64,000 nucleotides of DNA from Paenibacillus sp. J23TS9 (GCF_018403225.1 NZ_BOSG01000001.1:2418001-2482000); one strand, 5' to 3'; counted from the first letter of the stretch, positions 25,496-34,685 are shown. Notes: generated from the sequence alone by a model not told the origin. Numbers and translations are program-made.

Positions 25496-27268
25496 ATGAA
25501 GTTAAAAAAAGCTATTTTCCTCATGTTCATCCTTATGGCTCCGTTTCAAGTGACATTACCGGCAAATGCCGAATCCGCTATGGACAAGCAGGAGCTCAAA
25601 GATCCAACTACTGTGACCGTTATTTATTTAAACAGCAGCCAATTGCTCCATAATGGCAGTTCTTATTCACTGAGTCGTATCACGACCGTGAAAAAAGGAG
25701 TAACTTATGTCAGCCTCCGCTCATTATCCGAAAGTTTGGGGTATACGGTAAGCTATAGTGCCCAAACGAAAGAAACGCGGGTGAATGACCGCGGTATCAA
25801 GGCTGCATATCTGGTGAATTCGAATACCTATCAAGTAAATGGAGATCCGCAAGTCATGAAGGGAGCCGCCTATGCTGATCATGGTGTCCTTATGGTTCCG
25901 TTAACCTCACTTATCGCGGCCTTTCAAATTCCATATACCCTGCAGGGGAATCAGATACTCCTGAATTTCTTGACTCCGGGATCAGCCTCGTCCTCTACTG
26001 CAAAGAATAATGAAGCGCCAAAAGCCTATTTTACAACAGATAAGGATCAATACAGGATTGGGGAGCCGGTTTCCATCACGGATAAGAGTACTGACGATGA
26101 GGACGCCATCGTGAATCGAAAGTGGGAGAACAATGATTCTGCCTTTTTTGAAGCCGGCATCGTCGAGATCAAACTGGAAGTGACTGATCAGCGTGGCTTG
26201 TCCAATGAATACCGTAAGCAAATTGAGATTACACCAGATATTCTTTACACTAAGGACGAATATGCTAAGCGGTTCACACCGGTCGGGAATACGTTTGAAA
26301 TCAATGGAAAATCAGTATTGTCTTATACATCTCTGCCTTATCAGTACACAACAGAGCCTTATATTTTATTTCGGGCCAGCGGACCGGAAACCGTCAATTC
26401 GGAAGGTATCCTGTATCAGGACACGATTTCGGGACCCACACGGTTTATGATCCATCACAAAAATAACTTGACCACGAAAGCCAGGTTCTATTTGATAGCC
26501 CATAACAACAATGACACAGCTGCCTCCATCCATATCCAGAACGAGGGTATAGCTGGGCCGTCACCTTATCCGGAATTATCCGGAAGACTGGCGGGAGCGA
26601 GATACTTGCAGTCCACTATTACGGAAAATGATCAGCAAAGTCTTCAACTGGCTGCCGGTGAAAGTACGATCCTCTTCAATAAGCTAAATTCTACTGCTGC
26701 CGCACCCGGTGATGTCGTGTCCATGAATGCCGATCTTGTCAGTGACTCACCGATTCAATATACGATGTTAATGGTTCACGCGGATCAGGAACCCCTGGAA
26801 GCCATCTCCACCCTGCCCGATCTGGATCCCCATGAATCTATTGTTCGCGGAACCTTTGCGGATTCAACCCGGATATTTAATTACGATGGGATCGTTGGGG
26901 ATGAAGCGGAGCGCCTGCCATTAACAGACAATACGACCGATCCTTTTCAAGAAGGGATGGATGGGTTGCAGAATCGCGTAGCTATCAATTCGGGGAACTA
27001 CGGGGTAATGTACAAAATTATTTTGAACCATGTAGCCCCAGATACAGTTATTTCCTTTAATCCGCGGGGAGGAAGATATTTCGGTTCTGCAAGGGTGAAT
27101 CAGGACATCGTGGATATCAAGCACAGCAGCGATACGCAAAATTCCGCCAGCGTGCTGTACCGTACACAAAGCCAAGAGGAAAAAGTGGAGATATGGCTGT
27201 CGCCCGCACCCGGAAGTAATCTGCCATTTTCGTTATTATTTCTGCCCATATCTGAAGCAAAAAAATAA
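25496..27268 (+). CDS. Secreted protein with copper-amine-oxidase-N-like (stalk) domain
   Basis: 590 residues. MKLKKAIFLMFILM is a signal peptide ending near PANAES. Residues about 40-160 (ITTVKKGVTYVSLRSLSESLG and the GVLMVPLTSLIAAF repeat) form the stalk domain common in Paenibacillus surface proteins. A PKD-like segment (about 170-250) and a long beta-rich region without a recognised family follow. No LPxTG or SLH motif. It is the last gene after the glycosyltransferases, 70 bases downstream, so the operon's polymer modification may target or include it. ATG 25496 follows AAAGGAG; ATG 25472 is an alternative. Confidence 0.85.
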   Translation: MKLKKAIFLMFILMAPFQVTLPANAESAMDKQELKDPTTVTVIYLNSSQLLHNGSSYSLSRITTVKKGVTYVSLRSLSESLGYTVSYSAQTKETRVNDRGIKAAYLVNSNTYQVNGDPQVMKGAAYADHGVLMVPLTSLIAAFQIPYTLQGNQILLNFLTPGSASSSTAKNNEAPKAYFTTDKDQYRIGEPVSITDKSTDDEDAIVNRKWENNDSAFFEAGIVEIKLEVTDQRGLSNEYRKQIEITPDILYTKDEYAKRFTPVGNTFEINGKSVLSYTSLPYQYTTEPYILFRASGPETVNSEGILYQDTISGPTRFMIHHKNNLTTKARFYLIAHNNNDTAASIHIQNEGIAGPSPYPELSGRLAGARYLQSTITENDQQSLQLAAGESTILFNKLNSTAAAPGDVVSMNADLVSDSPIQYTMLMVHADQEPLEAISTLPDLDPHESIVRGTFADSTRIFNYDGIVGDEAERLPLTDNTTDPFQEGMDGLQNRVAINSGNYGVMYKIILNHVAPDTVISFNPRGGRYFGSARVNQDIVDIKHSSDTQNSASVLYRTQSQEEKVEIWLSPAPGSNLPFSLLFLPISEAKK

Positions 27269-27349
27269 GCCCTCACTGGATAATTTACTTCCACCTAAAA
27301 CGCAGGAGACCCGGCTTTAGAGCCGGGCCCACTTTCATCAAGTTAATCT

Positions 27350-27775
27350 TTATACTTTTCCTTCATAAAAATAATCCACTTCTATATTCTTTTTCACGAC
27401 CGCAGATAGCCCTCCTCGATAGTAAGGCATTAGCTCATCCGCCTGCTCCAGGTTTATCCAACTGATCTCCAGAATTTCATCAGGTCTAATAATTCCCTCA
27501 TGTCCGCTGATTATTTCAGCCCTGAAAGTGAAGAAAACAACATGCTCCTGTTTCTCTTCCATGAAAAGCTCATTCACAGCTACGATCCCAAACACTCTAA
27601 TGACCAGTCCTGTTTCTTCCTGTGCTTCTCTAACCGCAGCCATTTCTAATGTTTCATTCTTTTCTACCGCGCCACCTGGTAAAGTCCAATGCTCATTGTC
27701 CTTGTTCTTCACCATCAGAACTTTAGTTTTAGCTTCATTGGTTATTAAGGAATAAACGACGTCTATACGGTGCAT
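27350..27775 (-). CDS. NUDIX hydrolase
   Basis: 141 residues with a complete Nudix box: GGAVEKNETLEMAAVREAQE followed by ETGL, keeping both REUXEE glutamates. Single-domain enzyme of the MutT/ADP-ribose pyrophosphatase size class. Substrate unknown. SD GGGAGG precedes ATG 27775 by seven bases. It is the first of a long run of minus-strand small enzymes. Confidence 0.88.
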   Translation of the reverse strand: MHRIDVVYSLITNEAKTKVLMVKNKDNEHWTLPGGAVEKNETLEMAAVREAQEETGLVIRVFGIVAVNELFMEEKQEHVVFFTFRAEIISGHEGIIRPDEILEISWINLEQADELMPYYRGGLSAVVKKNIEVDYFYEGKV

Positions 27776-27794
27776 CTTGAATCCTCCCTAGTAA

Positions 27795-28070
27795 TTAAAG
27801 CATATGCCCGTTATCAGACCTCATGAATGCCTGGGTCTGGGCTATATGATGCCGACTATGCCATATGAATCGCTGGAGTGCTGTTTCTAACGTAATTTGC
27901 CCCAGCACCTGAGTGCAGAGCTTCTTCTTAAAATCATCCGGATCTAAACTGTTCAGTAGAATCACAAAGCGCTGATGCAGTGCTTCCATAAACAAAAGAG
28001 AACTCTCAACAGGTAAATCCCGGTAATCACCCAACTCAGCCCAGAGATCTTCACGAAAAGGAATCTCCTT
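27795..28070 (-). pseudogene. C-terminal fragment of a YfiT-type (bacillithiol transferase, DinB fold) protein
   Basis: About 92 residues in frame, ending MRSDNGHML. LLFMEALHQRFVILLNSL and WHSRHHIAQ match the two C-terminal helices of YfiT/BstA-type DinB proteins, the latter carrying two of the three metal-binding histidines. The N-terminal half, with the first histidine and the start codon, is missing; the frame enters the zinc-ribbon gene. A TTG at 28034 (79 residues) could start a remnant. Confidence 0.6.
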
Positions 28071-28078
28071 TTTATAAC

Positions 28079-28471
28079 CTATCGTCCAAACAAAATATCC
28101 ATCACCGTGCTGAGTTTCCCGGACTTGTATCCACGCAGTACATCGGGATTATATATTTCTACAAATCCGCAATGCGTGCATGATACGAACAGAAAATGAT
28201 GATAATTGATATCCATAATTTTGCTGATTCCCGTACCGCTCATTGCCACTTCATCCGTGATACACTCGTCATGCCCGCATTTGGAACACTTGAACTCATT
28301 CATAATCACCGTTTCAATATCCAAATCAGCCGTATCTGCTTCTACATCCCCAATAGCATTTGTTTCTCCATTGGAACCCATGAGATGTTCCGGTAATACT
28401 TCAGTTTTGCATTCTGGACATACCTGATCCACCAGTTCAACCTCTTGTCCGCACCAAGGACATTGAATCAT
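28079..28471 (-). CDS. Zinc-ribbon protein, DUF2082-like C-terminus
   Basis: 130 residues. An N-terminal CPWCG-x(n)-CPEC ribbon is followed by a second FKCSKCGHDEC ribbon and a C-terminal VSCTHCGFVEIYN, the last resembling DUF2082 nucleic-acid-binding Zn-ribbons with the GISKIMDI linker. Eight cysteines in four CxxC pairs. Function unknown. ATG 28471 behind AAAGGGGG; a second ATG further upstream would add 15 residues. Confidence 0.8.
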   Translation of the reverse strand: MIQCPWCGQEVELVDQVCPECKTEVLPEHLMGSNGETNAIGDVEADTADLDIETVIMNEFKCSKCGHDECITDEVAMSGTGISKIMDINYHHFLFVSCTHCGFVEIYNPDVLRGYKSGKLSTVMDILFGR

Positions 28472-28548
28472 TGGATTTCCCCCTTTGTTACCATTCATAT
28501 GCCTCGGCCGCAGCAATCCATATCACACATTACTCTCTTCCTGTGGGT

Positions 28549-28980
28549 CTATAAATGCTTTCGGAAGCCTTCGACCTGTTCGTCCCTGTACCCCAGCTTC
28601 TCATAGAAAATATGAGCCTCCTTGCGCTTCTCGCCAGACACAAAAATAATATAGGCACAGCCCTTATCTCTTGCAATCTGTTCGATTTCAGCCATCAGCT
28701 TCTTCCCGATGCCTTGCCTGCGGATTTGATCGGACACGATTACATTTTCAATTACCATGAATGGTTTGCACGTACCAACGAAATCAAGGCAAATAATACC
28801 CATCAGTGAACCGGCTAACTCTCCTTCATGAAAAGCGCCTAAGATATGATAATTGCCGCTGGCTACAGCAGACTTGAATACTTCTTTCATGCGCTCCTCG
28901 TTGGTCGGTATTCCCATCAACTCTTCATATAAATGGCTCAATGCCAAAAGATCATCTTCTGTAATTGGTTTAACGGTCAT
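28549..28980 (-). CDS. GNAT family N-acetyltransferase
   Basis: 143 residues; VSDQIRRQGIGKKLMAEI is the acetyl-CoA-binding loop (RxxGIG) and AHIFYEKLGYRDEQ is motif B, giving a typical single-domain GNAT. SD CAGGAGA precedes ATG. Stand-alone between the zinc-ribbon gene and a divergent SMI1 gene. Confidence 0.88.
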   Translation of the reverse strand: MTVKPITEDDLLALSHLYEELMGIPTNEERMKEVFKSAVASGNYHILGAFHEGELAGSLMGIICLDFVGTCKPFMVIENVIVSDQIRRQGIGKKLMAEIEQIARDKGCAYIIFVSGEKRKEAHIFYEKLGYRDEQVEGFRKHL

Positions 28981-29109
28981 TATGGATCTCCTGCTTTCTT
29001 GATGAATTCACTTCCATAATGCAAGTGTACCTGGATTGCTGGCAAGAAGCCATAATGCATAAATGAAGAATTTTCGGTATGATAGGTTTAAAGGAAGCGA
29101 GGTCACCAT

Positions 29110-29643
29110 ATGAACAACCAAGCTGAGCTGCTATGGCAGCAGATTTTTGAAAAGGGTACTTCACATACAGCGGATTTTAAAGATGCTCTTAACCTGCTGC
29201 CGGGGGCTGAGGATGAAGAATTTGCGTCCCTTGAGGTCAAGTTAGGGTTGACGCTGCCCGAAGAAATGAAAAGCTTCTACAAGGTACATAACGGACAGAA
29301 TTGGTCTGCTGGTTCACATAGCTTCGTTCGAAATCTGACACTGACGCCGATTGCTGCAGTGATGGACAACTGGGCTTTTTTACAGGAAGAATTCGATCCG
29401 GATGATATGGAAAAGGATATCGAATCTGGAATTAAGCCGATGCTCTGGAACGCCAAGTGGATTCCGATTGCGGAAAACGGTGCAGGTGACTATCTCTGTC
29501 TGGATACAGATCCCACGGAGGAAGGCAATTACGGGCAGGTGTTATATTTTTGGCATGACTGGGGTAACCGTTCTGTTGAGGCTAGAAATCTCTTTGATTT
29601 TATTGAACGCTGCCTGCAAGAAGAAGATGAGAAAGAGGATTAA
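29110..29643 (+). CDS. SMI1/KNR4 family protein
   Basis: 177 residues. The core is LEVKLGLTLPEEMKSFYKVHNGQ, the SMI1/KNR4 helix-turn, followed by LTPIAAVMDNW and PIAENGAGDYLCLD. In Firmicutes SMI1/KNR4 proteins are often immunity proteins for polymorphic toxins; no toxin is beside this one. SD GAGGT upstream. A terminator follows closely. Confidence 0.87.
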   Translation: MNNQAELLWQQIFEKGTSHTADFKDALNLLPGAEDEEFASLEVKLGLTLPEEMKSFYKVHNGQNWSAGSHSFVRNLTLTPIAAVMDNWAFLQEEFDPDDMEKDIESGIKPMLWNAKWIPIAENGAGDYLCLDTDPTEEGNYGQVLYFWHDWGNRSVEARNLFDFIERCLQEEDEKED

Positions 29644-29647
29644 ACAG

Positions 29648-29671
29648 ACGGTGATGTAATCACCGTTTTTT
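29648..29671 (+). terminator. Terminator after the SMI1/KNR4 gene
   Basis: ACGGTGAT (29648-29655) pairs with ATCACCGT (29659-29666), followed by six T residues, five bases past the stop codon. Confidence 0.85.
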
Positions 29672-29720
29672 CATCTTGATCTATTAATGGCGGGAATGAA
29701 CCCCAGTCATTGGGTTGGCA

Positions 29721-30497
29721 TTAAATAATGCCGAACTTTTTTAGCGCATAGGAAATTCCGTCTTCACTGGCTTTTTTGGTTACAAAATCTGCTTTCTCTT
29801 TAAGCTCTTGCTCCCCGTTTCCCATGGCAATTCCAAGTCCCACGTACTCCAGCATATCGATGTCATTTCCTCCGTCACCAAAGGCAACCGCTTCAGAACT
29901 GCTAAAATTGAAATGCTCCAGCACCTTTTTTATCGCAGATGATTTGGTGGCCTCGAATTCCTCATACACGTTCATCACATAGTTATGCCAGCGTTTGAAT
30001 TTCAGTGTTGGGAATTTGTCTACGAATTTTTGAGCCTCGCTGTCATCGGCGTATAAACACATTCCGTAAATCTCTTCTGTGACTGAAATCATCTTTTCCG
30101 GAAAATCGATAATCGACAATGTCTCTTTCAAAGTATGGATCACCCGCTGATTATCATGTCCAATGCCGTTCATCATGTATTGCTCCGTAAAATAGGAGAG
30201 GCTGTGTCCATTGAGCTCCGCAAAAGCCGAGACCCCCTGAACCGTTTCCGCCGTAATGACCGATTTATGGATCGTTTGGTCATTGTATTTCACCAATGCT
30301 CCGTTGGCAGATATAAATGTATCAAACCCAATCAATTTAAACTCTTGGCACAGATTATAAGGCCTTCCTGTCGCAATAACGACTTTTATTCCTTGCTCCA
30401 TCAACTGAATAATGGCTTGTTGGGTGCTAAGCGGCATACTTCTGTCCGTTTCACTTAGCAGGGTTCCGTCTACATCAAAAAATACGATTTTATACAT
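29721..30497 (-). CDS. Cof-type HAD-IIB phosphatase
   Basis: 258 residues. Motif I is FFDVDGTLL with the nucleophile Asp, the cap region carries IATGRPYNL, and FGDGGNDIDMLEYVGLGIAMGN is motif IV with the magnesium ligands; these define HAD-IIB sugar-phosphate/flavin-phosphate phosphatases. ATG 30497 is chosen by AAGGTGG upstream; ATG 30521 would overlap the preceding gene by one base and is possible. Cytoplasmic; substrate not determined. Confidence 0.88.
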   Translation of the reverse strand: MYKIVFFDVDGTLLSETDRSMPLSTQQAIIQLMEQGIKVVIATGRPYNLCQEFKLIGFDTFISANGALVKYNDQTIHKSVITAETVQGVSAFAELNGHSLSYFTEQYMMNGIGHDNQRVIHTLKETLSIIDFPEKMISVTEEIYGMCLYADDSEAQKFVDKFPTLKFKRWHNYVMNVYEEFEATKSSAIKKVLEHFNFSSSEAVAFGDGGNDIDMLEYVGLGIAMGNGEQELKEKADFVTKKASEDGISYALKKFGII

Positions 30498-30520
30498 TTC
30501 TGTGCAAGCCACCTTTGTCA

Positions 30521-30934
30521 TTACGATTCATTCTCTTCGGTTCCTCCGTAAGCGAATTGCTGAAGCCTTGTTAAAACTTGAGCAATTTTGCCGTTCATCG
30601 CGACAGCAAGAAATAAACCTTCCATAAACCGATCACCTCGTATATAGCTGGTTACAAGCTTTCTCAAGGTCTCCAGATCAGCACTCATAATATGTTCCTC
30701 TATATCCCCGTCTATATCCTTATAGATCTCATATTCGCGGATCCATGCACCCCAATCGAACACGATTAGGAAACCCGTATCATACAGCTCCTTGCGGAAT
30801 GCAAGTATGGTCTCTGCTTCACATGTGTAGCCATTCACTTCCCTGCAAAAGGTATCGGCAGGCCCCTGGAAAAATTCAAGATATTGGATTAATCTATCGA
30901 TTTCGGTTGCAGTTATGATTGCATTATCCTGCAA
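30521..30934 (-). CDS. DUF6508 family protein
   Basis: 137 residues; IVFDWGAWIREYE and LVTSYIRGDRFMEGLFL are the conserved W/D-rich and R-D-R-F blocks of the DUF6508 family, of unknown function. TTG start at 30934 follows AGGAGG by eight bases. The stop overlaps the upstream ATG of the HAD gene, so the two are coupled. Confidence 0.7.
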   Translation of the reverse strand: MQDNAIITATEIDRLIQYLEFFQGPADTFCREVNGYTCEAETILAFRKELYDTGFLIVFDWGAWIREYEIYKDIDGDIEEHIMSADLETLRKLVTSYIRGDRFMEGLFLAVAMNGKIAQVLTRLQQFAYGGTEENES

Positions 30935-30976
30935 AATGGTTCCTCCTCACCTGATCCCTCAAAGTGTCTATAGACG

Positions 30977-31522
30977 CTACATATCCGACCTATCGGGCCT
31001 CCATCCGATATCTTGGCTCCACTGACTTGCCCTTCTCATTATCTCCCATATGAAAGGCTCTTTTTCTTCGACATACCGATGCCGATCCTGTTGATACAAT
31101 TTCATGAGAGTATACTTGAGTTCAGCATATTTTTGCGCGTCCTCCGCATGACTCCGTAAGTAATCCCTAAACAATAAGGCAAATTGTTCAGAGAAACTTC
31201 CAGCTTCTCTGATATGAATGTGGGTTCTTCGCGTTCCGCTGCCTTCTCTAAAATATCTTTTGGTTCTTTCCATGTTATCTGCTCTAAAAATGTACCCCAA
31301 GCCTTCCATTTGTGTTTGGTAGACGCCAACGGGCTCTAATGCCTGGACAGATATTTGGATATCAATGATCGGTTTTGCATCCAGCCCAACTACCGCTGTT
31401 GATCCGATGTGATCTATTCTTAGTGCAATGTCTTGAAGTGCATTTCGGATTCTATATGCGATCTCATTGAACTCAATCGCCCATTCAGGATTGTAGGGTG
31501 CAACAATGATTTCATTATTCAT
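30977..31522 (-). CDS. GrpB family protein
   Basis: 181 residues: VAPYNPEWAIEFNEIA, DHIGSTAVVGLDAKPIIDI and LFRDYLRSHAEDAQKYAELK follow the family in order. The GST of the nucleotidyltransferase-like loop and the D of AKPIID are kept. It is one of three GrpB paralogues and overlaps the stop of the WYL regulator gene by four bases, suggesting coupling. Confidence 0.88.
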   Translation of the reverse strand: MNNEIIVAPYNPEWAIEFNEIAYRIRNALQDIALRIDHIGSTAVVGLDAKPIIDIQISVQALEPVGVYQTQMEGLGYIFRADNMERTKRYFREGSGTRRTHIHIREAGSFSEQFALLFRDYLRSHAEDAQKYAELKYTLMKLYQQDRHRYVEEKEPFIWEIMRRASQWSQDIGWRPDRSDM

Positions 31523-32493
31523 GTGATGCCCTTTCTTCGGTTCATGGTCTGTTGATCATATTTGGACATGAGCTCGGACAGAATTTTTTGGATGCAGCTC
31601 AGAAGCTCTGGAGGATTCTCCACAGTAACTTTTAAGCCCAAACCAATAAAAAATTGTGCAAAGAACGGAATGTCGCTCTTTAATATATTTCCTTCCAGCC
31701 AACCGGTACCATCCTCACGGGTCTGAAGCTTAAGCACAGGCCATGGCTCAGACTCATACGTCAGAACACCGTCTTTGGTCAATTCCGCGAAAAGATGGAC
31801 ATACTCCTGATCTACTTGGCGGATCAATTCTCTATTCTCTAGGTGGATATGCCGAATATCCATCGGTGCCTTTTCCGAAAGGTCAACAGAATGTATTCGA
31901 TCGCATCGAAACACACGGATTTCATGATTTCGAAAAGAATAAGCAGGACAGTACCACAATCCATTCCTTGTATAAATTCCAATAGGCTGTATTTCCCTGC
32001 TCGTTTGATTGTCTTTTGATTCATATTCAACGGTCAGGACTTTCTGCTGAATAGCAGCGTCTAGCAATATGGATAAATGCGGTGCAGTGACCTGCCTTTC
32101 CGGCGTCACAAAATCAACACGATTTTTCATTTGATCAATACGATCCCGGGTGTCGCCGGACATGTAGTAATAAAACTTGCTTAATGCCGCAGTTGATTCC
32201 GTCTCAAAAGGAAGGGAAGAATAGTGACGTAAAGCATGGATCGCAAAAAATATCGAAACAGCTTCCTCCTCGGTGAACGCTATAGGTGGCAAGGTTCTCT
32301 CCCTTAACACTTGGTAGCCCCCATGCGGCCCTACTTCCGAATATAAAGGAACTCCCAATTCACTTAATTCCTGCAAATCCCTGAGAATCGTTCGCGATGA
32401 CACCCCATACTCTTGTGCGAGCTCCTTCACTGTAAACTTACGTTTCCGATTAACGGTCATCATTAGTTCCATAAGTCTTTTGGATTTAGACAT
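31519..32493 (-). CDS. WYL-domain helix-turn-helix regulator (YafY/DeoR-like)
   Basis: 324 residues. An N-terminal HTH_11 domain (LMMTVNRKRKFTVKELAQEY, SSRTILRDLQEL) and a WYL domain (about 140-220, with the IQPIGIYTRNGLWYCPAYS block) plus a C-terminal WCX-like extension. WYL regulators sense ligands and often control divergent genes. ATG 32493 follows CGGAG. A 15-base palindrome lies immediately upstream. The divergent alpha/beta hydrolase is a likely target. Confidence 0.9.
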   Translation of the reverse strand: MSKSKRLMELMMTVNRKRKFTVKELAQEYGVSSRTILRDLQELSELGVPLYSEVGPHGGYQVLRERTLPPIAFTEEEAVSIFFAIHALRHYSSLPFETESTAALSKFYYYMSGDTRDRIDQMKNRVDFVTPERQVTAPHLSILLDAAIQQKVLTVEYESKDNQTSREIQPIGIYTRNGLWYCPAYSFRNHEIRVFRCDRIHSVDLSEKAPMDIRHIHLENRELIRQVDQEYVHLFAELTKDGVLTYESEPWPVLKLQTREDGTGWLEGNILKSDIPFFAQFFIGLGLKVTVENPPELLSCIQKILSELMSKYDQQTMNRRKGIT

Positions 32494-32519
32494 CGCTTTT
32501 ACTCCGTTATTTATGATTA

Positions 32520-32534
32520 TGACAATACTTGTCA
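32520..32534. promoter_or_regulatory. TGACAA-TAC-TTGTCA palindrome between the WYL regulator and a hydrolase
   Basis: A perfect 6-3-6 inverted repeat 27 bases upstream of the regulator start, in the divergent spacer 32494-32672. WYL/YafY-type regulators in other bacteria bind TGACA-type palindromes, so autoregulation and control of the divergent hydrolase are plausible inferences. Confidence 0.5.
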
Positions 32535-32672
32535 CTATTATCATTTAAAATGAATTTCAAGTCCAGCCTGAGCGCATGGCGTGAAGGAAATGAACTTGTA
32601 TTCCGGATAACCTGTAAAAGCCAGATTGCAATCGAGTTAACTTTTACTAACCTACTAGGAGGTAACAACCAT

Positions 32673-33485
32673 ATGCTGCATTCACATCACAGTCGTTTGC
32701 CAGTCAGAAAGTATTTTACATCAGGTACTTTAAAGCTTTCTTATCTTGATTTTGGCGGAGAAAATCCAAATATACTACTTATGCTGCATGGTCACATGGG
32801 CAACGCAAGAACCTTTTCGGAACTAGCTTACAAATTTCCTGAATGGCATGTTATCGCTTTGGACCAGCGTGGACATGGCTGGAGTGAGCATGCTCCTGAG
32901 AAGGATTATTCAAGAGAAGGTTATTTGGCCGATATTCATCATTTTATATGCCAAGAGCTTGGTGAAACACCTGTTACGTTGTTGGGTCATTCTTTAGGTG
33001 GTGTCAACGCCTACCAGTTTGCAGCCCGGTATCCTGAGCTTGTCAACGCTGTAATTGTGGAAGACATTGGCGTTGAAATAAACAGTAACCTGAACTTTGC
33101 CGAAATGCTTCCTACACGATCCTCTTCTCTAAAGGAATTAAGAGACTCGCTCCTGCAAGCAGGGCTTAAAGCCATTGATTATTTTTCTGAAAGCGTATTT
33201 GAAGATGAGGCAGGCTGGGGATTTCGTTCAGATCTAGCAGGGATGAGCATTTCCCAACAACACATCAACGGAGCTTGGTGGGAGGATTGGATGTCCTCGA
33301 CTTGCCCTATTTTGCTGATTCACGGTAAAAAAAGCTTCGTCATGGATGCAAATCATGCTGAGCTTATGGTATCCAGAAGACCCAACACCAAGCTTGAAGT
33401 TTTTGCAGAATGCGGTCACGGCGTCCATTCCGATGATCTGGAGGGATTTTATCGCGTTGTAAAGAAGTTTCTCGACGAGCTGTAG
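32673..33485 (+). CDS. Alpha/beta hydrolase
   Basis: 270 residues with the oxyanion-hole LMLHGHMGNARTF, nucleophile GHSLGG (serine in G-x-S-x-G), a conserved LDQRGHGWS strand, and the catalytic histidine in AECGHGVHSDD. Matches the epoxide-hydrolase/haloperoxidase-like cluster. ATG 32673 follows AGGAGG by ten bases; the frame extends upstream but without a start signal. Divergent from the WYL regulator. Substrate not indicated. Confidence 0.9.
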   Translation: MLHSHHSRLPVRKYFTSGTLKLSYLDFGGENPNILLMLHGHMGNARTFSELAYKFPEWHVIALDQRGHGWSEHAPEKDYSREGYLADIHHFICQELGETPVTLLGHSLGGVNAYQFAARYPELVNAVIVEDIGVEINSNLNFAEMLPTRSSSLKELRDSLLQAGLKAIDYFSESVFEDEAGWGFRSDLAGMSISQQHINGAWWEDWMSSTCPILLIHGKKSFVMDANHAELMVSRRPNTKLEVFAECGHGVHSDDLEGFYRVVKKFLDEL

Positions 33486-33550
33486 GAATTATCAAGGAAA
33501 AGAGCCGGCTGTTTCAGCGTGTAGACATTAGAAGGTTAAGAGGAAACCCG

Positions 33551-33575
33551 GGTGGATCCTGCGATCCACCTTTTT
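33551..33575 (+). terminator. Terminator after the alpha/beta hydrolase
   Basis: GGTGGATC (33551-33558), loop CTGC, GATCCACC (33563-33570), then TTTTT. It is convergent with the SRPBCC gene. Confidence 0.8.
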
Positions 33576-33581
33576 GGCCGG

Positions 33582-34058
33582 TTAGGTACGGTCATGTATT
33601 GATTCAGCCACCAGCTTTAATTGATTGTTTCGGTGCTCCAGAAAACTCTTCATGTATTTCTTTAATATTAATCTCTCCGTGATCCAGCCTAGGATTCCGA
33701 ATGGGGCTTCAAGAATCAACTTATCCTTCATTAATGTCTTTCGGTTAACCTCTTCAAAAGTATGCTCATGTCTTAAACTCTTAAATGCCCCCTTCATCAT
33801 TACATCCACGAAAACATATGGTCGCTTATAATGAGCGATTTTTGATGTAAGCTTTTGTCTAATCAGAAAATAGGTAGCTTGGAAGGTTACAACTCCTTCT
33901 TCACCAATCATGCCTTCGGTCGTTCCCCCAATTGCCCTTTCCCTTGTATGCTTCCACACCGTTTGGGTGTGTACCGTGATATCCCTTGCTAGATCAAAAC
34001 AAGCATCTATAGGTAGATCAATGAGAATTTCGGTTTCGACGATGATCAAGCGGGACAC
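33582..34058 (-). CDS. SRPBCC family protein
   Basis: 158 residues in a START/Bet v1-like fold: IDLPIDACFDLARDI begins it, with VTFQATYFLIRQKL strands and a closing helix LKKYMKSFLEHRNNQLK. SRPBCC proteins bind hydrophobic ligands, and no catalytic motif is visible. The start is GTG 34058, or TTG 34049 which better suits GAGGTG. Confidence 0.8.
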   Translation of the reverse strand: MSRLIIVETEILIDLPIDACFDLARDITVHTQTVWKHTRERAIGGTTEGMIGEEGVVTFQATYFLIRQKLTSKIAHYKRPYVFVDVMMKGAFKSLRHEHTFEEVNRKTLMKDKLILEAPFGILGWITERLILKKYMKSFLEHRNNQLKLVAESIHDRT

Positions 34059-34076
34059 CTCATTATGTCTGTGATT

Positions 34077-34571
34077 TCATTGCTTTTCGGATATAGTCTT
34101 ATGCATTTTCACTTCAAATTGTGGCTTGGTGACATAATCCATGTACTGAATCTGTCCATCAAAATCCAAATAAACTTGATATCGGGTACGAATGGCAGGT
34201 GCAGTCACCATATCAAGCACTTTTCCTTTATCAATCCAGCAGCTTTCCGATGTTTCCTCTGAAGTACATAATTCTCCGCCCACTGGCTTACATACAAAAT
34301 CCAGCATCAACTTTGTAGGCACATCGGTTATTCCATCATGCCATTTATATATTCCCGTGTTTGAATAAACCCCAATCATGTGGGATACTATGGCAATAAT
34401 ACCGCTCTCCTCTTCTATTTCTCTACATAATGCATCCACCAAATTTTCACCAACCTCTACTTGTCCACCGGGAAAAACCCAACCACCATGTTGTGTCTTT
34501 ACTAAAAGAATCTGACCTAGTTCATTTTCTACGATTCCACCTGCGGCTACGATATGGGTCGGCATTGTCAT
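34077..34571 (-). CDS. NUDIX hydrolase
   Basis: 164 residues. The Nudix box GGQVEVGENLVDALCREIE then EESGI is complete. MutT-like size and arrangement, with WVFPGGQVEVG typical. It precedes the SRPBCC gene on the same strand by 18 bases. SD GGGGAA precedes ATG 34571. Confidence 0.87.
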   Translation of the reverse strand: MTMPTHIVAAGGIVENELGQILLVKTQHGGWVFPGGQVEVGENLVDALCREIEEESGIIAIVSHMIGVYSNTGIYKWHDGITDVPTKLMLDFVCKPVGGELCTSEETSESCWIDKGKVLDMVTAPAIRTRYQVYLDFDGQIQYMDYVTKPQFEVKMHKTISEKQ

Positions 34572-34638
34572 CCTTGTTCCCCCTAATCATTTTATTTTTC
34601 TTCACTCTAGCTCCCAGAATCGAATATTTCAATCATAA

Positions 34639-34676
34639 CAAATCCACCTCTATGAACATAGAAGTGGATTTGTTTT
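34639..34676 (-). terminator. Terminator after the MFS gene
   Basis: A long stem (34639-34672): CAAATCCAC and TCTATG pair with CATAGA and GTGGATTTG, one C-A mismatch. On the minus strand it follows the MFS stop at 34686; T-rich tails occur on both strands. Confidence 0.75.
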
Positions 34677-34685
34677 TAATTCGGA

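Noticed and set aside
27300..27345. GC-rich hairpin after the stalk-domain gene
   Set aside because: CCCGGCT/AGCCGGG is a good stem but lacks a T-tract; not called a terminator.
33500..33580. T-box-like sequence GGGTGGATCC before the terminator at 33551
   Set aside because: It lies after a gene stop, with no plus-strand gene downstream and no specifier stem; a simple terminator explains it.
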